This document shows positions 12,336-25,265 of a stretch of DNA of 64,000 nt, one piece after another. Position numbers and translations under genes: made by a program. Numbering within the stretch: position 1 is the stretch's first letter; the number at the start of each line of letters is the position of its first letter. The DNA comes from Apodemus sylvaticus (lineage: Eukaryota; Chordata; Mammalia; Rodentia; Muridae), in assembly GCF_947179515.1 (NCBI RefSeq), contig NC_067477.1, positions 129,959,896 to 130,023,895 of the forward strand. The letters run 5' to 3'. The notes under the pieces were generated by a model that ran no database searches, had not been told where the DNA came from, and worked only from the letters and a program-made list of their open reading frames with translations.

Positions 12336-14756
12336 CAATGGCAAAGGCTCTAAAATCAACAGTTGATAAATGGACTTCATGAAACTGAAAAGCCTATATA
12401 ATGCAAAGGGCAGTCAATAGGACAAATTGGCAAATTGCAGATTTGGGGAAAAATCTTCAAACTCCACATCAGATAGAGAGCTAAAATCCAAAATATATAA
12501 ATAACTCAAAAAACTAATCACCAAAAAAACCAAACAACCCAATCCAAAATGGGATATAGAACTAAACTGAGATTTCACAACTGAGGACTCTTGAATGACT
12601 GAGAAGAACATAAAGAAATGTTCAAAGTTCTTAGTGATCAAAGAAATGCAAATCAAAGCCACCCTGAGATTCCACTTTACACAAACGTGAATGACTAAAT
12701 TCAAAATCACATGTGACAAATAATGCTGGTGAGGATGTGGGGAAAGAGGAACACTCCTCTATTGCTGGTGGGAGTGTAAACTGGTACAAACACTCTGGAA
12801 ATCAATCTGGAACTTCCTCAGAAAATTGGAAATAGATCTACCTGAAGACCCAGTATAATACTCTTGGAAATAAATCCAAAAGATGCCCCACATTGCCACT
12901 GGTGCATATATTCCACTATGTTCATAGTAGCCTTATTTTTGATAGCCAGAAGCTAGAAATAACCCAGATGTCCCTCAAACAAAGAATACAGAAAATGTGG
13001 TTTATTTACACAATTGAATACTATTCAGTTATTAAAAATAAGGACTTCCTGAGTTTTGCATGCAAATGTATGGACTTAGAATATATCATATTGAGTAAGG
13101 TAACCCAGACATGAACAGACATGCATGGTATGTACTCACTAAGTGGATATTAGTCAAAAAGTACAAAATACCTAAGATGCAACCACAGAACACATTTAAC
13201 AAACAAAAAGGCCCAAATGGGGATGCTTCAATCCTACTTTGAAGTAGGGAAAAATAATCAGGAAAGGCAGAGGGAGAGAAGCATCTGGGTGTGAGAGGGA
13301 AGTAGAAGGAGAAAAGGGGAATGGTATTAGGTATGTGGATAGAGGCTAGGAGAGAATCCTAGAGGGTCAGCAGAATGAATGGAAATATCCAGCCACTGCG
13401 GATGGGAGGTTGGGAGACCCTCTACAAAGTACCAGAGACCTGGGAAGTCAGAGACCCTCAGGACCCAAAAGGAGGGACCTCAGATGAAATGCCCAACAGT
13501 GCAAAGAGAGAATTCGAAGAGTCTACCTCAAGTATATAGACAGGGCCTCAAGTGGAGGAATGGGATTGCCAAACCACAGTCAAAATTTCTGACCCATAAG
13601 TGTTGTCTCTGCCTAAAAGAGCTGCAGGGAGAAAAATGGAAAAGAGACTGAAGGAAAGGTAAACCAGTAAAGCCCCAACTTTGGATCCATCTCAAGGGGA
13701 GGCACCAAAGCATGACACTATTACTGATGCTATGATGTGCTTATAGATAAGAGCCTAGAATGCCTGTTCTCTGAGAGACCTAACTAGCAGCTGCCTGAGA
13801 AAGATGCAAATACTTACATGTTGCCGCCCGCGGCCACATGTGAACCGGAATGCCTGGAAGAGAATTCTGAGGGTAACGGGAAGGGGGCGAAAGAGAAATG
13901 AGTCAAGAGGACAGTTGCCCATAGAGACTGACTTTACTATCATTTAGCCAATATTTATAATCTTTGGAAAAACCACCCTGCCCCCCAAATGGCTGCGAGT
14001 TCGTTGGATCTTTCAGTCATGCAGTTTTCTGCTGGTCTCCAGGTGCAGCTGCGCTGAGGCGGCCCTGGTAGTTAAGGTGAAAGTGGCTGTATTGTTCCCA
14101 ACAGAACAAGGGCAAGAGATAACGCCAGGGGAAGGGTGGAGGCTGTAGGCCAGGAATGTAGCAGCTTGAATAGGCCGGAGATAAACCAAACAGGTTTTTT
14201 CTCTTAATCTCCTTTTATATTTCAAGCAGATAACACTCAGAGGATAAGCTCCTCCAGCAATGGCCGCCAGGGGAAGAGTGGGGGTTGCCAGCCAGGAGGT
14301 TCACAGCTAAAAGCTGTAGGGGGAAGGGACACTTACATCCAACCATTGGACTGCGGTTGGGGACCCTTATGATTGAGCAAAAAGATGGAAGAAGATGAAG
14401 AAGAGGGCAACCCCACAGGAAGAACAGCAGTCTCAACTAACCTGGACCCCCTTGGAGCTCCCAGACTCTAAGTCACCACCCAGTCCCCATACATGAACTG
14501 GCCTAAGACCCCAGACACATATGTAGCAGAGGAATACAGGGTCTGGCCTCAATGAGAAAAGACGTGCCTAACCCTAAAGAAACTTTAGGCCCCAGGGAGT
14601 AGGGAGGCCTGGTAGTAAGAGGAGCGTCCTCTCAGAGATGGGGGGGGGGGGGGAGGAGGGAGAGAAAAATGAGATGAGGAACTGTGGGAGGGAGAACAGA
14701 AAGGGAGAACAATGGCTGGGCTGTAACTAAATAAAATAATTTAATGAGCTCTAGTG
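12336..14756 (+). mobile_element. Lx-type L1, ORF2 C-terminus plus 3'UTR (forward)
   Basis: 5'-truncated L1 starting at TCCAATGGCAAAGGCTC. It carries the ORF2 C-terminal third to about 13152, then a long 3'UTR with landmarks of older murine (Lx-like) L1s, such as 'gatgctatgatgtgcttata' near 13727 and a G-run near 14640. It ends in a short A-rich tail at about 14756. ORF2 is broken into short pieces. The 3'UTR is interrupted by a solo LTR. The sequence at the left joint overlaps the ORF2 content of the reverse L1 next to it, so these are two elements and not one inverted element. Confidence 0.85.
13819..14331 (-). mobile_element. Solo LTR (ERVK/IAP-like) with 6-bp TSD
   Basis: A 513-base insert begins TGTTGCCGCC and ends GGGAAGGGACA, giving TG...CA ends. 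It is flanked by perfect 6-bp direct repeats CTTACA (13813-13818 and 14332-14337). Removing the insert and one repeat restores contiguous L1 3'UTR. Six-base duplications are typical of class II (ERVK) integrases. On the minus strand a TATA-like AATATAAAAGG lies at 14211-14221 about 115 bases from that strand's 5' end, which suggests minus orientation. There is no internal viral sequence, so it arose by LTR-LTR recombination. It is more GC-rich than its surroundings. Exact family is uncertain. Confidence 0.85.
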
Positions 14757-17700
14757 AACTCAGCTGAATTATTTCTTTTTAGCAGTTTAAAAATCAAAAA
14801 TTGATATAAAATTGCATTTTTAAAAGCTGTTAGTCATAAATACCTTTCATTTCCATAAGCATTTATTTTTAATATGTGCCAGATGTTATATATTGATATA
14901 ATTTGTAAAATATCAAGTAGACTTATGGAAAGAAAAGATTACAGATTCTTAAAATTAAAAAGATACTTTCTATTACTCCAAGGAAAAGAAAAGTATTATT
15001 GTAATAGGTCTGACTTTTAATTGCAGGTCTATTTCTTATATAACATTTGAATGGATTAATTATTGTTGATACATTTTCTGAAATTAATAAAACAAGGTAT
15101 GAAAGTGAAAGGAGCCATCAGTAGATGATTAGTTAGTTTAGAAATCATTATGATACTTTACCTGAATTTTGTCCCCTGGCTATTTAATAAAAAATAAACA
15201 AAGAAAATAAGACATATTCCCTACTGCAAGTGCACTCTATCATTTGAACTAAAAATGTCTCATTAAATTATACATTTGCTGTGCAGACCTGGTTAAATTT
15301 TTTCTCAACTTATTCTCTCAATCTTCCCATAAATCTTCTGGGAAATTAGTGTGCTTGATGTTATAAGAACAACTCCAAGCACTTATCATACTGCAACTTC
15401 ATATCCTTGCAGAGACTCTGGCCAGAGCTAGGTGTTCTATAGACTGCTAAATTAAAATCAATATATACAATATTCTAAGTTCTTGTCAATAAATATATAC
15501 AAATAATGATACCAAAATTTAAATGTCTGGAATACTTTCTAGCCTTTTCTTTAATGTATGGCTTAATAAAGCATGTTAAACAGCAACCAAATGAACCAAG
15601 CCTTTTACACTTATGTGACCTTTCTCTGAAACCTTGAGTAAAGTTTAAATGTAGTAATCATAGTATTGTGTTTTAATAGGGATAGGTTGACAATAACTGA
15701 AGGATGTCTATTGAAAAAAGAATCTGGTTGTTTTACATAGCAGTTTTTCAATTTGTAAAATTTTGCAATGTTTTACTAGTACCTCTTGAATTGTACACAT
15801 TGACTATGTGGACATCAATGGAGATTCCAAGCCAATGCAACCCAAAAAGTCTTCATGATTATGTAAGTGAAAACCAACTACTTTCCTTTCAACCCAATTT
15901 AGAAGAAAATACATTCTGTTCTGTGTGATCGAACCCACAAGTCACAAAGATTAAAAAAAAAGATTTAAAAAAAACCCACACAACTTGGAAAATATTCTTA
16001 AAAGTAATCTCTGAACTTATGTTAATACAGACTCTTCTATATAGGGGCTAAAATGTCATGATTAAATACCAACTCTTTTCTTGGTAAAAAAAAAAAAAAC
16101 AAATCAATCTCAGTGCTATTAGCTTTCAGGAATGTTTAAAGCAAGCTTGGGTGTAAACATGCCAATAACCCAAGGGGTCCAATGTGTTGATAACTTCTTG
16201 GATGAAGAAATGGTCTCAGGATGATAAAGCACTGAAATTCATAAAGATAAGGCTCATTTACTCACCATACTGAAGTTTCTCCCCCAGACTGGATCCTCTG
16301 AGACAAAAGGCATTACCCACAAAGAACTATAATTGTGATGAGATTAAATTCATTTCAGGAAAAAATGATATAAGGAGTTTGGAGAGTTACCAGTGAAACC
16401 AGATTCAGTCAGTTCTGTTTGTATTAAGAGACAACACTTTGGTAGACTAATGCAGTAGGGGAAGGAGGAAGGAGTTGCAAGAGCAAGTCCATGAACCATC
16501 ACTTTCTTTAAATTCTGCCCTTCGGAGTGCAAACTAGACCTTCTGGAAAAACTTATATGATGAAAATTCTTTGTAAATGTTGGAGATATACTATAATTCG
16601 GGGTCCTAAAAGAGATTACTATAGCTGAAGTGAACATTATAAATTTACTTTAAAGTATTCTCATTTTAACATAGACTTTTTTCTACAGCAATACAGAGAA
16701 TGTCTCATTCATCATTTAAACTTAATTTAAAGATATATTTATTTAGCATGTCTGAAAAGATTGTATTCAACAAAAATGCTTATTAAATACACATACACAC
16801 ACACAAATCCCACAATAAAATTATTAATAAAGGTTTTAGGAAATAAATGTGAGTGGTTGTGTGAATAATAAACTATGTTCTGACTCCCCAAACACAAATC
16901 CATTGCTTTAGAGAATGCAGAAAACACAGCCTCTTACTCTGAAGCATTTGAAGACCAAGTTAGATTCTCATTAAAAAATGGAAAGCAATTTCAAGAGTGT
17001 TCAGAAGAGTCAGTTCAGAAAGAGGAAATACATCGGTCTTGATAACTGAGATCCCAGTATTCCCCACCCCTCTCTGCAGGACATAGATGAAACAATCAGT
17101 AAATCCTGGTTGGTTCATAAAGCGAGAAACCCCACATCCTATAAACAGTAGAGGTTAACCTCAATGCCACTTCATTTTGTTACTTCCTCCTCTTCTAGCA
17201 AAGGGTATTTCTTACAGGAAACTGATAAATGTGTGCTATTAGAGAATGTTTGGTATTGGTCTCTGTGGTCACACAATCTTCCTGTGACTGTTCACTCACA
17301 GTCAATCAGGCACTGACGCTTTAGCCCTCAACTTACCATTTCCTTAAATGGCTTCCGTATTGTTTTCTGACTGTCCATTTTCATTTCCCTTTGTTCTCAG
17401 TCACTTTTAGTACTTCAGTTAGTTGTTTCAATTTAACTTTTTAACCCAAAACTATCAGTTCCAGATGCTAGGGGATGCTTACAGGTTTTATTTCAGAAAT
17501 GAGTCCTATGTATTGAAAATCCAAATATACAAATGGACAAATATCCAGTCCATGTATGAAAATAACTCTGACCCACAATCCCTTTACCAACATGAACATG
17601 AAGTTGGTTAGAAATTGGAGGAAGGAAAATATAGTGTATGAAATTTTCAAAGAATAAGTATAAGCAACATTTTTCTTTAAACATTTTTAATTAATTCATT

Positions 17701-18036
17701 GAGGATTTCACACAATGTCTTTTGCTCATACTAAGTGTCCTTTCCCCCACTCCTCAAAAAGTTATAAATGATACCATAGCCACCAAACATTGTGTTGTTT
17801 TAGTGTTAATTAAAAGTGGGAAGAAAGAAAATTAGTTCCTTGGTATTAAAAAAAATGAGAATTCCCAGCACTGCGGTTTGATGCTGAGGATCTATATAAT
17901 GGAATATTTATGAAAAAGTTCTTCCCATGCGGGAAAAAATTTTAGCAAAGACCAAGTTGGGAGTAATGGACAGATTTGTGTGTGACTAGCAAGCTTTGTC
18001 TTGACAGCTCTTCATCTGAGAACCTATAAGATTATT
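14757..18036. other. Unassigned intergenic sequence
   Basis: About 3.3 kb of AT-rich sequence without a recognisable gene or a confident repeat. Open frames of 60-95 codons on both strands lack motifs and codon structure. The stretch near 17690-17755 ('TTCATTGAGGATTTCACAC' then a C-rich part) vaguely resembles an old L1 3' end but is too short to call. Confidence 0.55.
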
Positions 18037-18540
18037 CTTTTTTTTTTTTTTTTTTTTTCATGGGTTATATTGTTTTTTTTTACTCAATATATTTTTTATT
18101 TACATTTCAAATGATTTCCCCTTTCCTAGCCCCCCCACTCCCAGAAAGTCCTGTAAGCCCCCTTCTCTCCCCCTGTCCTCCGACCCACCCCTTCCCACTT
18201 CCCCGTTCTGGTTTTGCTGAATACTGCTTCCCTGAGTCTTTCCAGAACAAGGGGCCACTCTTCCTTTCTTCTTGTACCTCATTTGATGTGTAGATTATGT
18301 TTTGGGTATTCCAGGTTTCTGGGTTAATATCCACTTATTAGTGAGTGTATACCATGATTCACCTTTTGAGTCTGGGTTACCTAACTTAGTATGATGTTCT
18401 CTAGCTCCATCCATTTGCCTAAGAATTTCATGAATTCATTGTTTCTAATGGCTGAATAGTACTCCATTGTATAAATGTACCACATTTTTTGCATCCACTC
18501 TTCTGTTGAGGGATACCTGGGTTCTTTCCAGCATCTGGCA
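18037..18540 (-). mobile_element. Young rat-type L1, 5'-truncated 3' end (reverse)
   Basis: A T-rich tail (18037-18080, with one non-T interruption) is followed by the reverse complement of the same 3'UTR seen in the young L1s at 53.8 and 58.5 kb: 'ATTTACATTTCAAATGATTT', the C-rich strand of the G-rich tract, then 'GAATACTGCTTCCCTGAGTC'. The last ORF2 codons follow, and the copy is truncated at 18540. The full ORF2 would continue through the A-rich segment after 'CCAGCATCTGGCA'. Target-site repeats are at best about 6 bp (ATTCTT) and not convincing. Confidence 0.9.
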
Positions 18541-20225
18541 TTCTTATAGTCAAGTGGGAAAATGAAACTCCTTACATGGCATAGGCAGTTCTATAGATGG
18601 CAGAGATGTGTCAAGGGGTGGCTGGCTCTTTATGACAAGGAAAACTCAGACTTGGGCATCTCAACTCTTTTTCATGCCACAAAAGGGCATGTTCTCTCCC
18701 AAGTGATTATTTCACACTCTTTGAGAAGTCCAAACTCTCCTACCTCCTACAATAAAATCTCAGTTAAAATACATCTATTTGAAAATTTATCACTTCTTTG
18801 CTTGGTATTTTTACTTATGTTTTTGCTATTATTAAATTTGTGCCCTTCAGAATTTAATTGTTGCCAGGGAGACAAAAGCAGAGGTAACTTTAGGGGATGA
18901 TTAGGCTAGGAGAGCTCCTTGTTCCTAAATAAAAATAGCCATCCCACAAGATACAGGCATTTGCTAGAGGTCCTTTTGTCTTGCATCCTCTACCTCAGAA
19001 GGTGTAGCTCTTAGTGAACACGAAATTCCAAAGCCTTTAACTGTGGCCTTCAAAGCCATAATAATAAAATTCCCCCTCTATCCATCGTGCAAGCTCTGCT
19101 TAACAATACAAATAGACTAACAAACTCATATAAATGAATCAAAAACTAATTTTGCTTTTATATAAACTCATGTAAAGTCTTTAATATATGCATTGTTTAA
19201 GGACTTTCTTTAGTATCTTAGTTTATTAATTGAGGCCCATCCATGTTTGTGTGTTACTACAGCTAAAGTTTCTTCATCTTCTTGCTGTATAATGACATGT
19301 TATCAACTTGGCACACAAATTGATGCTACAAATTAAAATCATTCCTTCCAGGAACAGATGACAGTTTATTACTCATTTACTCTCTTAAACCCTTGAAGTA
19401 ACACAGTTGTAATCAATATGGTAGGAGTGAGACAGGCAGACTATCTTTTCAAGCTGCATTTCTCCTATGACTAATAAAATTGAGCCATTTTAATGAGCTT
19501 TTCCCTCCTGTATAAAATATATTTAAATGTCATTTTTAATTTGATCATATGAACATTTCTTTAAGAATTTTAGAGTTCCTCAAATTAAACTCTAAACTAC
19601 TTACCTCATCATTTAGTGCACAATGTATACTCAAAAAATTGTAGCCTAATTTGCCATTTCTTCAATGAATTAAAATTTAAATGTTAAAACAATTTTTATT
19701 TTTATATATCCTTTAATATGATAATATATATACATTTTGTGTTCATATGTGTGCATTTTGTCACTTGTGCAGGTTTATGAATATGTGTGTCTATGCATGA
19801 ATGTGTGTGTAGAAGCCACAAGGAAAACTCAGCTAGCTTTTCTCAAATTCATCTTGGTTTTGAAACAGCCTCTTAAAGCCTGTTTCTATGTATAAGCCTG
19901 TATTTCCCTAGCATGTGATGCCTCATTGAGTGGTTGTCTCTATCTAGATCATCTAGAATAGATTTTCAAGAAAACAATGGTTAAAGTTCAACTGAAATGT
20001 TGTGAATGACTGACACATGATGTATGTCTTTTATAAGAAGCAGTACATTATGTCCATGATGGGTAGCCACCTGTGTGATTGTACCGATGAAAATCCTCCC
20101 ACAGAATACAAAATTCAGTGTATTTTCTGTCAGATGTCTAATGTTATATAAGCTATATTTTATTTACTTTATGATATCTAGGCATATCTTAGGAACTATA
20201 TTTATCATATTATAATGTAAAAATT
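18541..20225. other. Unassigned intergenic sequence
   Basis: No gene or confident repeat is recognised. A 112-codon open frame at 18562-18900 plus has no domain, signal peptide or coding-like composition, and is rejected. The sequence near 19310-19335 (ATCAACTTGGCACACAAATT) faintly recalls a common rodent repeat end but is not callable. Confidence 0.5.
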
Positions 20226-22755
20226 ATGGATTTGCATTCTACGAAGCCACAATTATGCTGATCCCAAAACCACAAAAAGATCCAACAAAGAAGGAGAACT
20301 ACAGGCCAAAATCCCTTATGAATATTGACTCAAAAATACACAATAAAATTCCTGCCAATCAAATCCAAGAACACAAAAAAATGATTATTCACCATGATCA
20401 AGTAGGCTTTATCCCAGAGATGCAGGAATGGTTCAATATATGGAAATCCATCAATGCGATCCACAACATAACCAAACTCAAAGAAAAAAAACCACATGGT
20501 AATTTCATTAGATGATGAAAAAATATTTGACAAAATTCAGCATCCTTTCATGCTAAAAGTCTTGGAAAGATCAGAAATTCAAGGCCCATACCTAAACATA
20601 GTACAAGCAATATACAGCAAACCAGTAGCCACCATCAAACTAAAAGGAGAGAAACTTGAAGCAATCCCACTAAAATCAGGGACTAGACAAGGCTGTCCCC
20701 TCTCTCCATATCTTTTCAATATAGTACTTGAAGTTCTAGCTAGAACAATTAGACAACATAAGGAGGTCAAAGGGATACAAATTGGAAAGGAAGAAGTAAA
20801 ATTATCACTATTTGCAGATGACTTGATAGTCTACTTAAGTGACCCAAAAAACTCCACCAGAGAACTCCTACAGCTGATAAACAACTTCAGCAAAGTGACT
20901 GGTTATTAAAATCAACTCAAGCAAATCAGTAGCCTTCCTATACACAAAGGATAAGCAAGATGAGAAAGAAATTAGGAAAATGACACCCTTCACAATAGCC
21001 ACAAACAATATAAAGTATCTTGAGGTGACTCTAACCAAACAACTGAAAGATCTGTATGAGAAGAACTTCAGGTCTCTGAAGAAGAAAATCGAAGAAGTCC
21101 TCAGTAATGGAAAAAAATCTTCCATGCTCATGGATTGGCAGGATTAATAGAGTAAAAATGGCCATCTTACCCAAAGCAATCTACAGATTTAATGCAATCC
21201 CCATCAAAATCCCAACTCAGTTTTTCATAGTTAGAAAGAGCAATTCTCAAATTCATCTGGAATAACAGAAAACCCAGGATAGCTAAAACTATTCTCAACA
21301 GTAAAAGAACTTCCGGGCAAATCAGTATACCAGACCTCAAGCAGAACTATAGAACAATAGTGTTAAATACTTCATGGTATTGGTACAGTGACAGGCAGGT
21401 AGATCAGTGGAATAGGATTAAAGACCCAGAAATGAACCCACACACCTATGGTCACTTGATCTTTGACATAGGAGCAGAAACCATCCAGTGGAAGAGAGAT
21501 AGCCTTTTCAACAAATAGTGCTGGCTCAACTGGAGGTCAGCTTGCAGAAGAATGCTAATTGATCCATTCTTATCTCCTGGTACTAAGCTCAACACCAAGT
21601 GGATCAAGGAACTCCACATAAAACTAGACACACTGAATCTAATAGATAAGAAACAGGGGAAGACCCTTGAGGACATAGGCACAGGGAAAAAGTTCCTGAA
21701 CAGAACACCAATAGCTTATGCTCTAAGATCAAGAATTGACAAATGGGACCTCATAAAATTGCAAAGTTTCTGTAAAGCAAAGGACACTGACAAGTGGACA
21801 AAAGGGCAACCAACAAATTGGGAAATGATCTTCATCAACCCTACATCTGACAGAGGGCTAATATCCAATATATACAAAGAACTCAAAAAGTTAGACTCCA
21901 TAGACCCAAATAATCCTATTAAAAATGGGGTGCAGAGCTAAACAAAGAATTTTCACATGAAGTACTTCGAATGGCTGAAAAGCACCTTAAAAAATGTTCA
22001 ACATCATTAGTCCTTAGGGAAATGCAAATCAAAACAACCCTGAGATATTACCTTACACCAATTAGAATGGCTAAAATTAAAAACTCAGAAGACAGTAGGT
22101 GTTGGCAAGGATGTGGAGAAAGAGGAACACTCCTCTACTGCTGGTGAGAATGCAAGTTGGTACAACCACTCTGGAAATCAGTCTGGCTGTTCCCCAGAAA
22201 ATTTGGCATAACGCTTCCAGAGGACCCTGCAATACCACTCCTGAGCATATACCCAGAGGATTTCCTGGCATGCAATAAGGACACATGCTTCACCATGTTC
22301 ATAGCAGCCTTATTTATAATAGCCAGAAGCTGGAAAGAACCCAAATATCCCTCAATGGAGGAATGGATACAGAAAATGTGGTATATTTACACAATGGAAT
22401 ACTCTTCATCAATTAAAAACAATGAATTCGTGAAATTCTTAGGCAAGTGGTTGGATCTGGAAAATATCATTCTAAGTGAGGTAATCCAATCATAAAAGAA
22501 CACATATGGAATACAGTCACTGATAAGTGGATATTAGCTCAGCAACTCTGAATACCCAAGACACAATTCACATATCAAATGACTCTCAAGAAGAAGAAAA
22601 GAGAGGTCTCAGATCCTGAAAAAACTTGTTCCAGCATTGTAGGAGAGCACCAGGACAGAGAAGTAGGAGGAGGTTGATAGGAAAATGGGCGGAGGGAAAG
22701 GGAAAATCATTTGGAATGTAACATAGAATATAGAAATAAAAATTATAATAAAAAT
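20226..22755 (+). mobile_element. 5'-truncated rodent L1 (older rat-type 3' end)
   Basis: The copy starts inside ORF2 at about TTCTACGAAGCCACAATTA and runs through reverse transcriptase, the C-terminal domain, a short 3'UTR and an A-rich tail near 22755. The 3'UTR end (AATCATTTGGAATGTAACAT) differs from the younger copies at 53.8-61 kb but matches the copy ending at 27092. Imperfect flanking repeats, AATTATGGATTTG at 20222-20234 and AATTACAGATTTG at 22756-22768, are a plausible aged TSD. Confidence 0.88.
20235..22536 (+). pseudogene. L1 ORF2 pseudogene (reverse transcriptase to C-terminus)
   Basis: ORF2p is the L1 endonuclease and reverse transcriptase, which copies L1 RNA into nicked chromosomal DNA. 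This fragment lacks the endonuclease. Visible motifs are 'GTRQGCPLSPYLFN' and the active-site tetrapeptide FADD in the frame 20496-20909, and 'MWYIYTMEY' near the C-terminus. At least three breaks are visible. An over-long A run near 20484-20492 shifts frame, an extra T at about 20907 (GGTTATTAAAATC) creates an immediate stop, and further indels follow before the frames at 21552-21941 and 22157-22495. The natural stop would be near 22536. It is non-functional. Confidence 0.85.
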
Positions 22756-22968
22756 AATTACAGATTTGTGGATATACTAAATTATTAAATTCAAATTACC
22801 CATATCATTTTAACAGTTTTGTTAAGATTTCCTATTGAATATGTACCTCATTCTTTCAAGAACATATTTTGGTCTTCCTATTTCTGTTAACTCATTTAAA
22901 TTAATAACTATTTGACTATTAAATGAATATATTTCAGCAAAAGAAAACAATATAGAAGGAAAAACATA

Positions 22969-23172
22969 TAGCTGGAGAGGTGGCTCAGTTGGTATCAACA
23001 ATTGCTGCTCTTGCAATAGGTCCAAATTTGGTCCCTAGCATCTAAACTTTGGCTTACAACACTCCATCATTCTACTTCCAGAGTATTCAATGACCTCTTT
23101 TTGCTCTGTTGGCAGGCATGTATGTAGTGCACATAAATGCAGGTAACACATACTTAAAAAATTAATAAAGGA
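22969..23172 (+). mobile_element. B2 SINE (diverged)
   Basis: It starts with GCTGGAGAGGTGGCTCAGT, the tRNA-like head with an A-box region. A B2-type body follows ('tgctgctcttgcaat', 'acttccagag') and it ends in 'aggtaacacatacttaaaaa'. B2 is a tRNA-derived, Pol III-transcribed murine SINE mobilised by L1. This copy is clearly diverged. Confidence 0.8.
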
Positions 23173-24868
23173 AATTTATTTCACATCTGACATTTTTGTT
23201 CTATTTTATCGGTGTGACTCTGGAAGCCACACCTCTTTTTTTCTTACTTTGGCTTACTGGATTAGCAATACCATTTCATCATTCTAGACTTTGAGGCTTT
23301 GGTTCATGGTTAAGTGTTCAGAAGATTTCACAAGTAGAAAAACATATATTCTGCTTGACTATGTTGAGAAGGAAACTTTCTCAATTGCACATCAGGTATC
23401 ATATATAAATTCAATCAGGATAATTTATCTCCTTTTACATGTAACATCAGACTAGAAGTAAAAAAATAAATTGTCATGATGTTATTAAGGAGCTCTGAAC
23501 CAGAAAAACACACAATGTACATTATTGCTCCATTGTTCACGGTCAACAAGCTATATAGTACTGCTTCTGCCTTTCCACAGCTCTCACAGTGCTATAGGCA
23601 CTTTGTATCATTACTGGGACAATGAGATTACTCTGTAGATTGGAGCATTTGTTGTACAAGTCTGATATCCAGAGAACAATCCCTGGATTCTACAGTGGAA
23701 GAAGAAGAGCACTTCTGAAAAATTGTTTTCTGATATAACCAAGGATTCTGTGGCATGTGTGTGTCTACACTGATATATATATATATATCAGAACCGCACA
23801 GACATAATAATGAATGAAATATTGTTCCAAGGAATTTTACAAGAACTCTCATGTCATCTTGGGTTCTATCTCTATGGAATACCTCTTCTAAGTAAGACAA
23901 CACTCCTCCTTTTTTATTTTCATATCTTTTATTTAATTTTCATTTTCAGACAGTTCCTTACTATGACCTTGAGCTCACACTATAGCCCAAACTAGGCTTG
24001 AAGTTGTGAACACTTTTTCTCTTTGACTTAATTAGCTTAATTCCTTTCCTGTATGGCCAAGCCCATCCCCTTCTCTTCAGAATGACACTAGTTGCCTTCT
24101 CTTCCAGACTCGTGAATAGATTATAGAAGAAAATGAACTCTGTATAGTTGTAAAGAATTCTTACAATGTCCCTTGCATGGCCATTACATGGGCAATGATG
24201 TCAAGCACAAGGTTGAATGATAAATATGTAGTAAATGTACTTAGACACTCACTCCATGAGCTGTTCCCTAGACTTTCTTCTAGGTGTCTCTCAGACATAA
24301 AATCCCAGCACGTTTCTTTCAGTGTGAAATCTTGGCTGATATCTAATGTATATGTCAATATATATTCTTGACTCAAGATAAGAATAATAAACTATTACAA
24401 ACAGTATTTCCTGCATCAAGTGAGATAGCATGAAATATATAGAAAACAACATGTAAGCATTATTGTTAATCTCATCATTATTAACAGCCTTCTAGGTAGT
24501 AGATCTTTACCAGTTTCAATTCAAATAACAGTTAGGACATTGTTATATTTCACTTCGGAGGCATGAAGTCTGTCATTCTTTAACTTTGCCTTCTATTGAA
24601 GCCACTGATCTGATCAGCAACATCTTCCTCCATTGCTAAGCTGCTTCATGCTTTCGCATTCCCTTTTAGCACTGATCCTCAACAAAATTCTTCTAAGCTA
24701 TTTAAATTTGACTTTGCTTTGTAATCTGAGAATCTTTTTCTAGAAAGAAGCAAACTCTAGATTTCAAAACATACTTTTAAGGGGCATGGAGCTATGGGGA
24801 CTACAGTCTGGAAGCAGGAAGGGTACCAGAGGATCTGGATGATCAGGTATTAGGCAAGGGATCTTGGT

Positions 24869-25265
24869 GTGTTTCTGTTGCTGTCATGATAAATGTCCTA
24901 AAAAAAATCAACCTAGATTATAAGGTATTCATTATAGCTGGTAATTCTAGGATATAGCTCACCTTCATGAGGACTTGAAGCAACAGGAACTAGGAACAAC
25001 TGCATACAACACACCCACAGTGAAAAGTAGAAGGAAATGGATGTGTGCATGATTCATATTCAGCTAGCTTTCCCTACAGTCAATAGCCTTAAAGCATGGG
25101 ATAGTGACATCCACTTTCCGGCTGAATCTTCCAATGTTAACGAATGTATACTCAAGGCATTCATTCTTTCACGGACATACCATAGATCATCCTGATCTAG
25201 ATCTTCCCTTATTGAGTATATTTTTCCAAGTGATTCTATAGTATGCCAAGTTGACAATTAAAGCT
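24869..25265 (+). mobile_element. Rodent interspersed repeat, family not named
   Basis: The segment begins GTTTCTGTTGCTGTCATGATA and ends 'GCCAAGTTGACAATTAAAGC' followed by TAACCATCACACC. These two ends are those of a very common murine repeat that starts 'gttgctgtgataaa' and finishes 'caagttgacaa..aactaacc'. The middle is diverged. I cannot assign a RepeatMasker name from memory. Confidence 0.5.

Noticed and set aside
13355..14436. Cluster of open frames around the solo LTR
   Set aside because: The frames on both strands come from L1 3'UTR and LTR sequence and carry no viral protein motif.
10326..14756. One twin-primed L1 covering both opposite halves
   Set aside because: The reverse and forward parts overlap in ORF2 content, both including the C-terminal region. 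Twin priming would split one element without such overlap.
18037..18545. TSD for the young reverse L1
   Set aside because: Only ATTCTT is shared and it overlaps the T-rich tail, so it cannot be told from chance.
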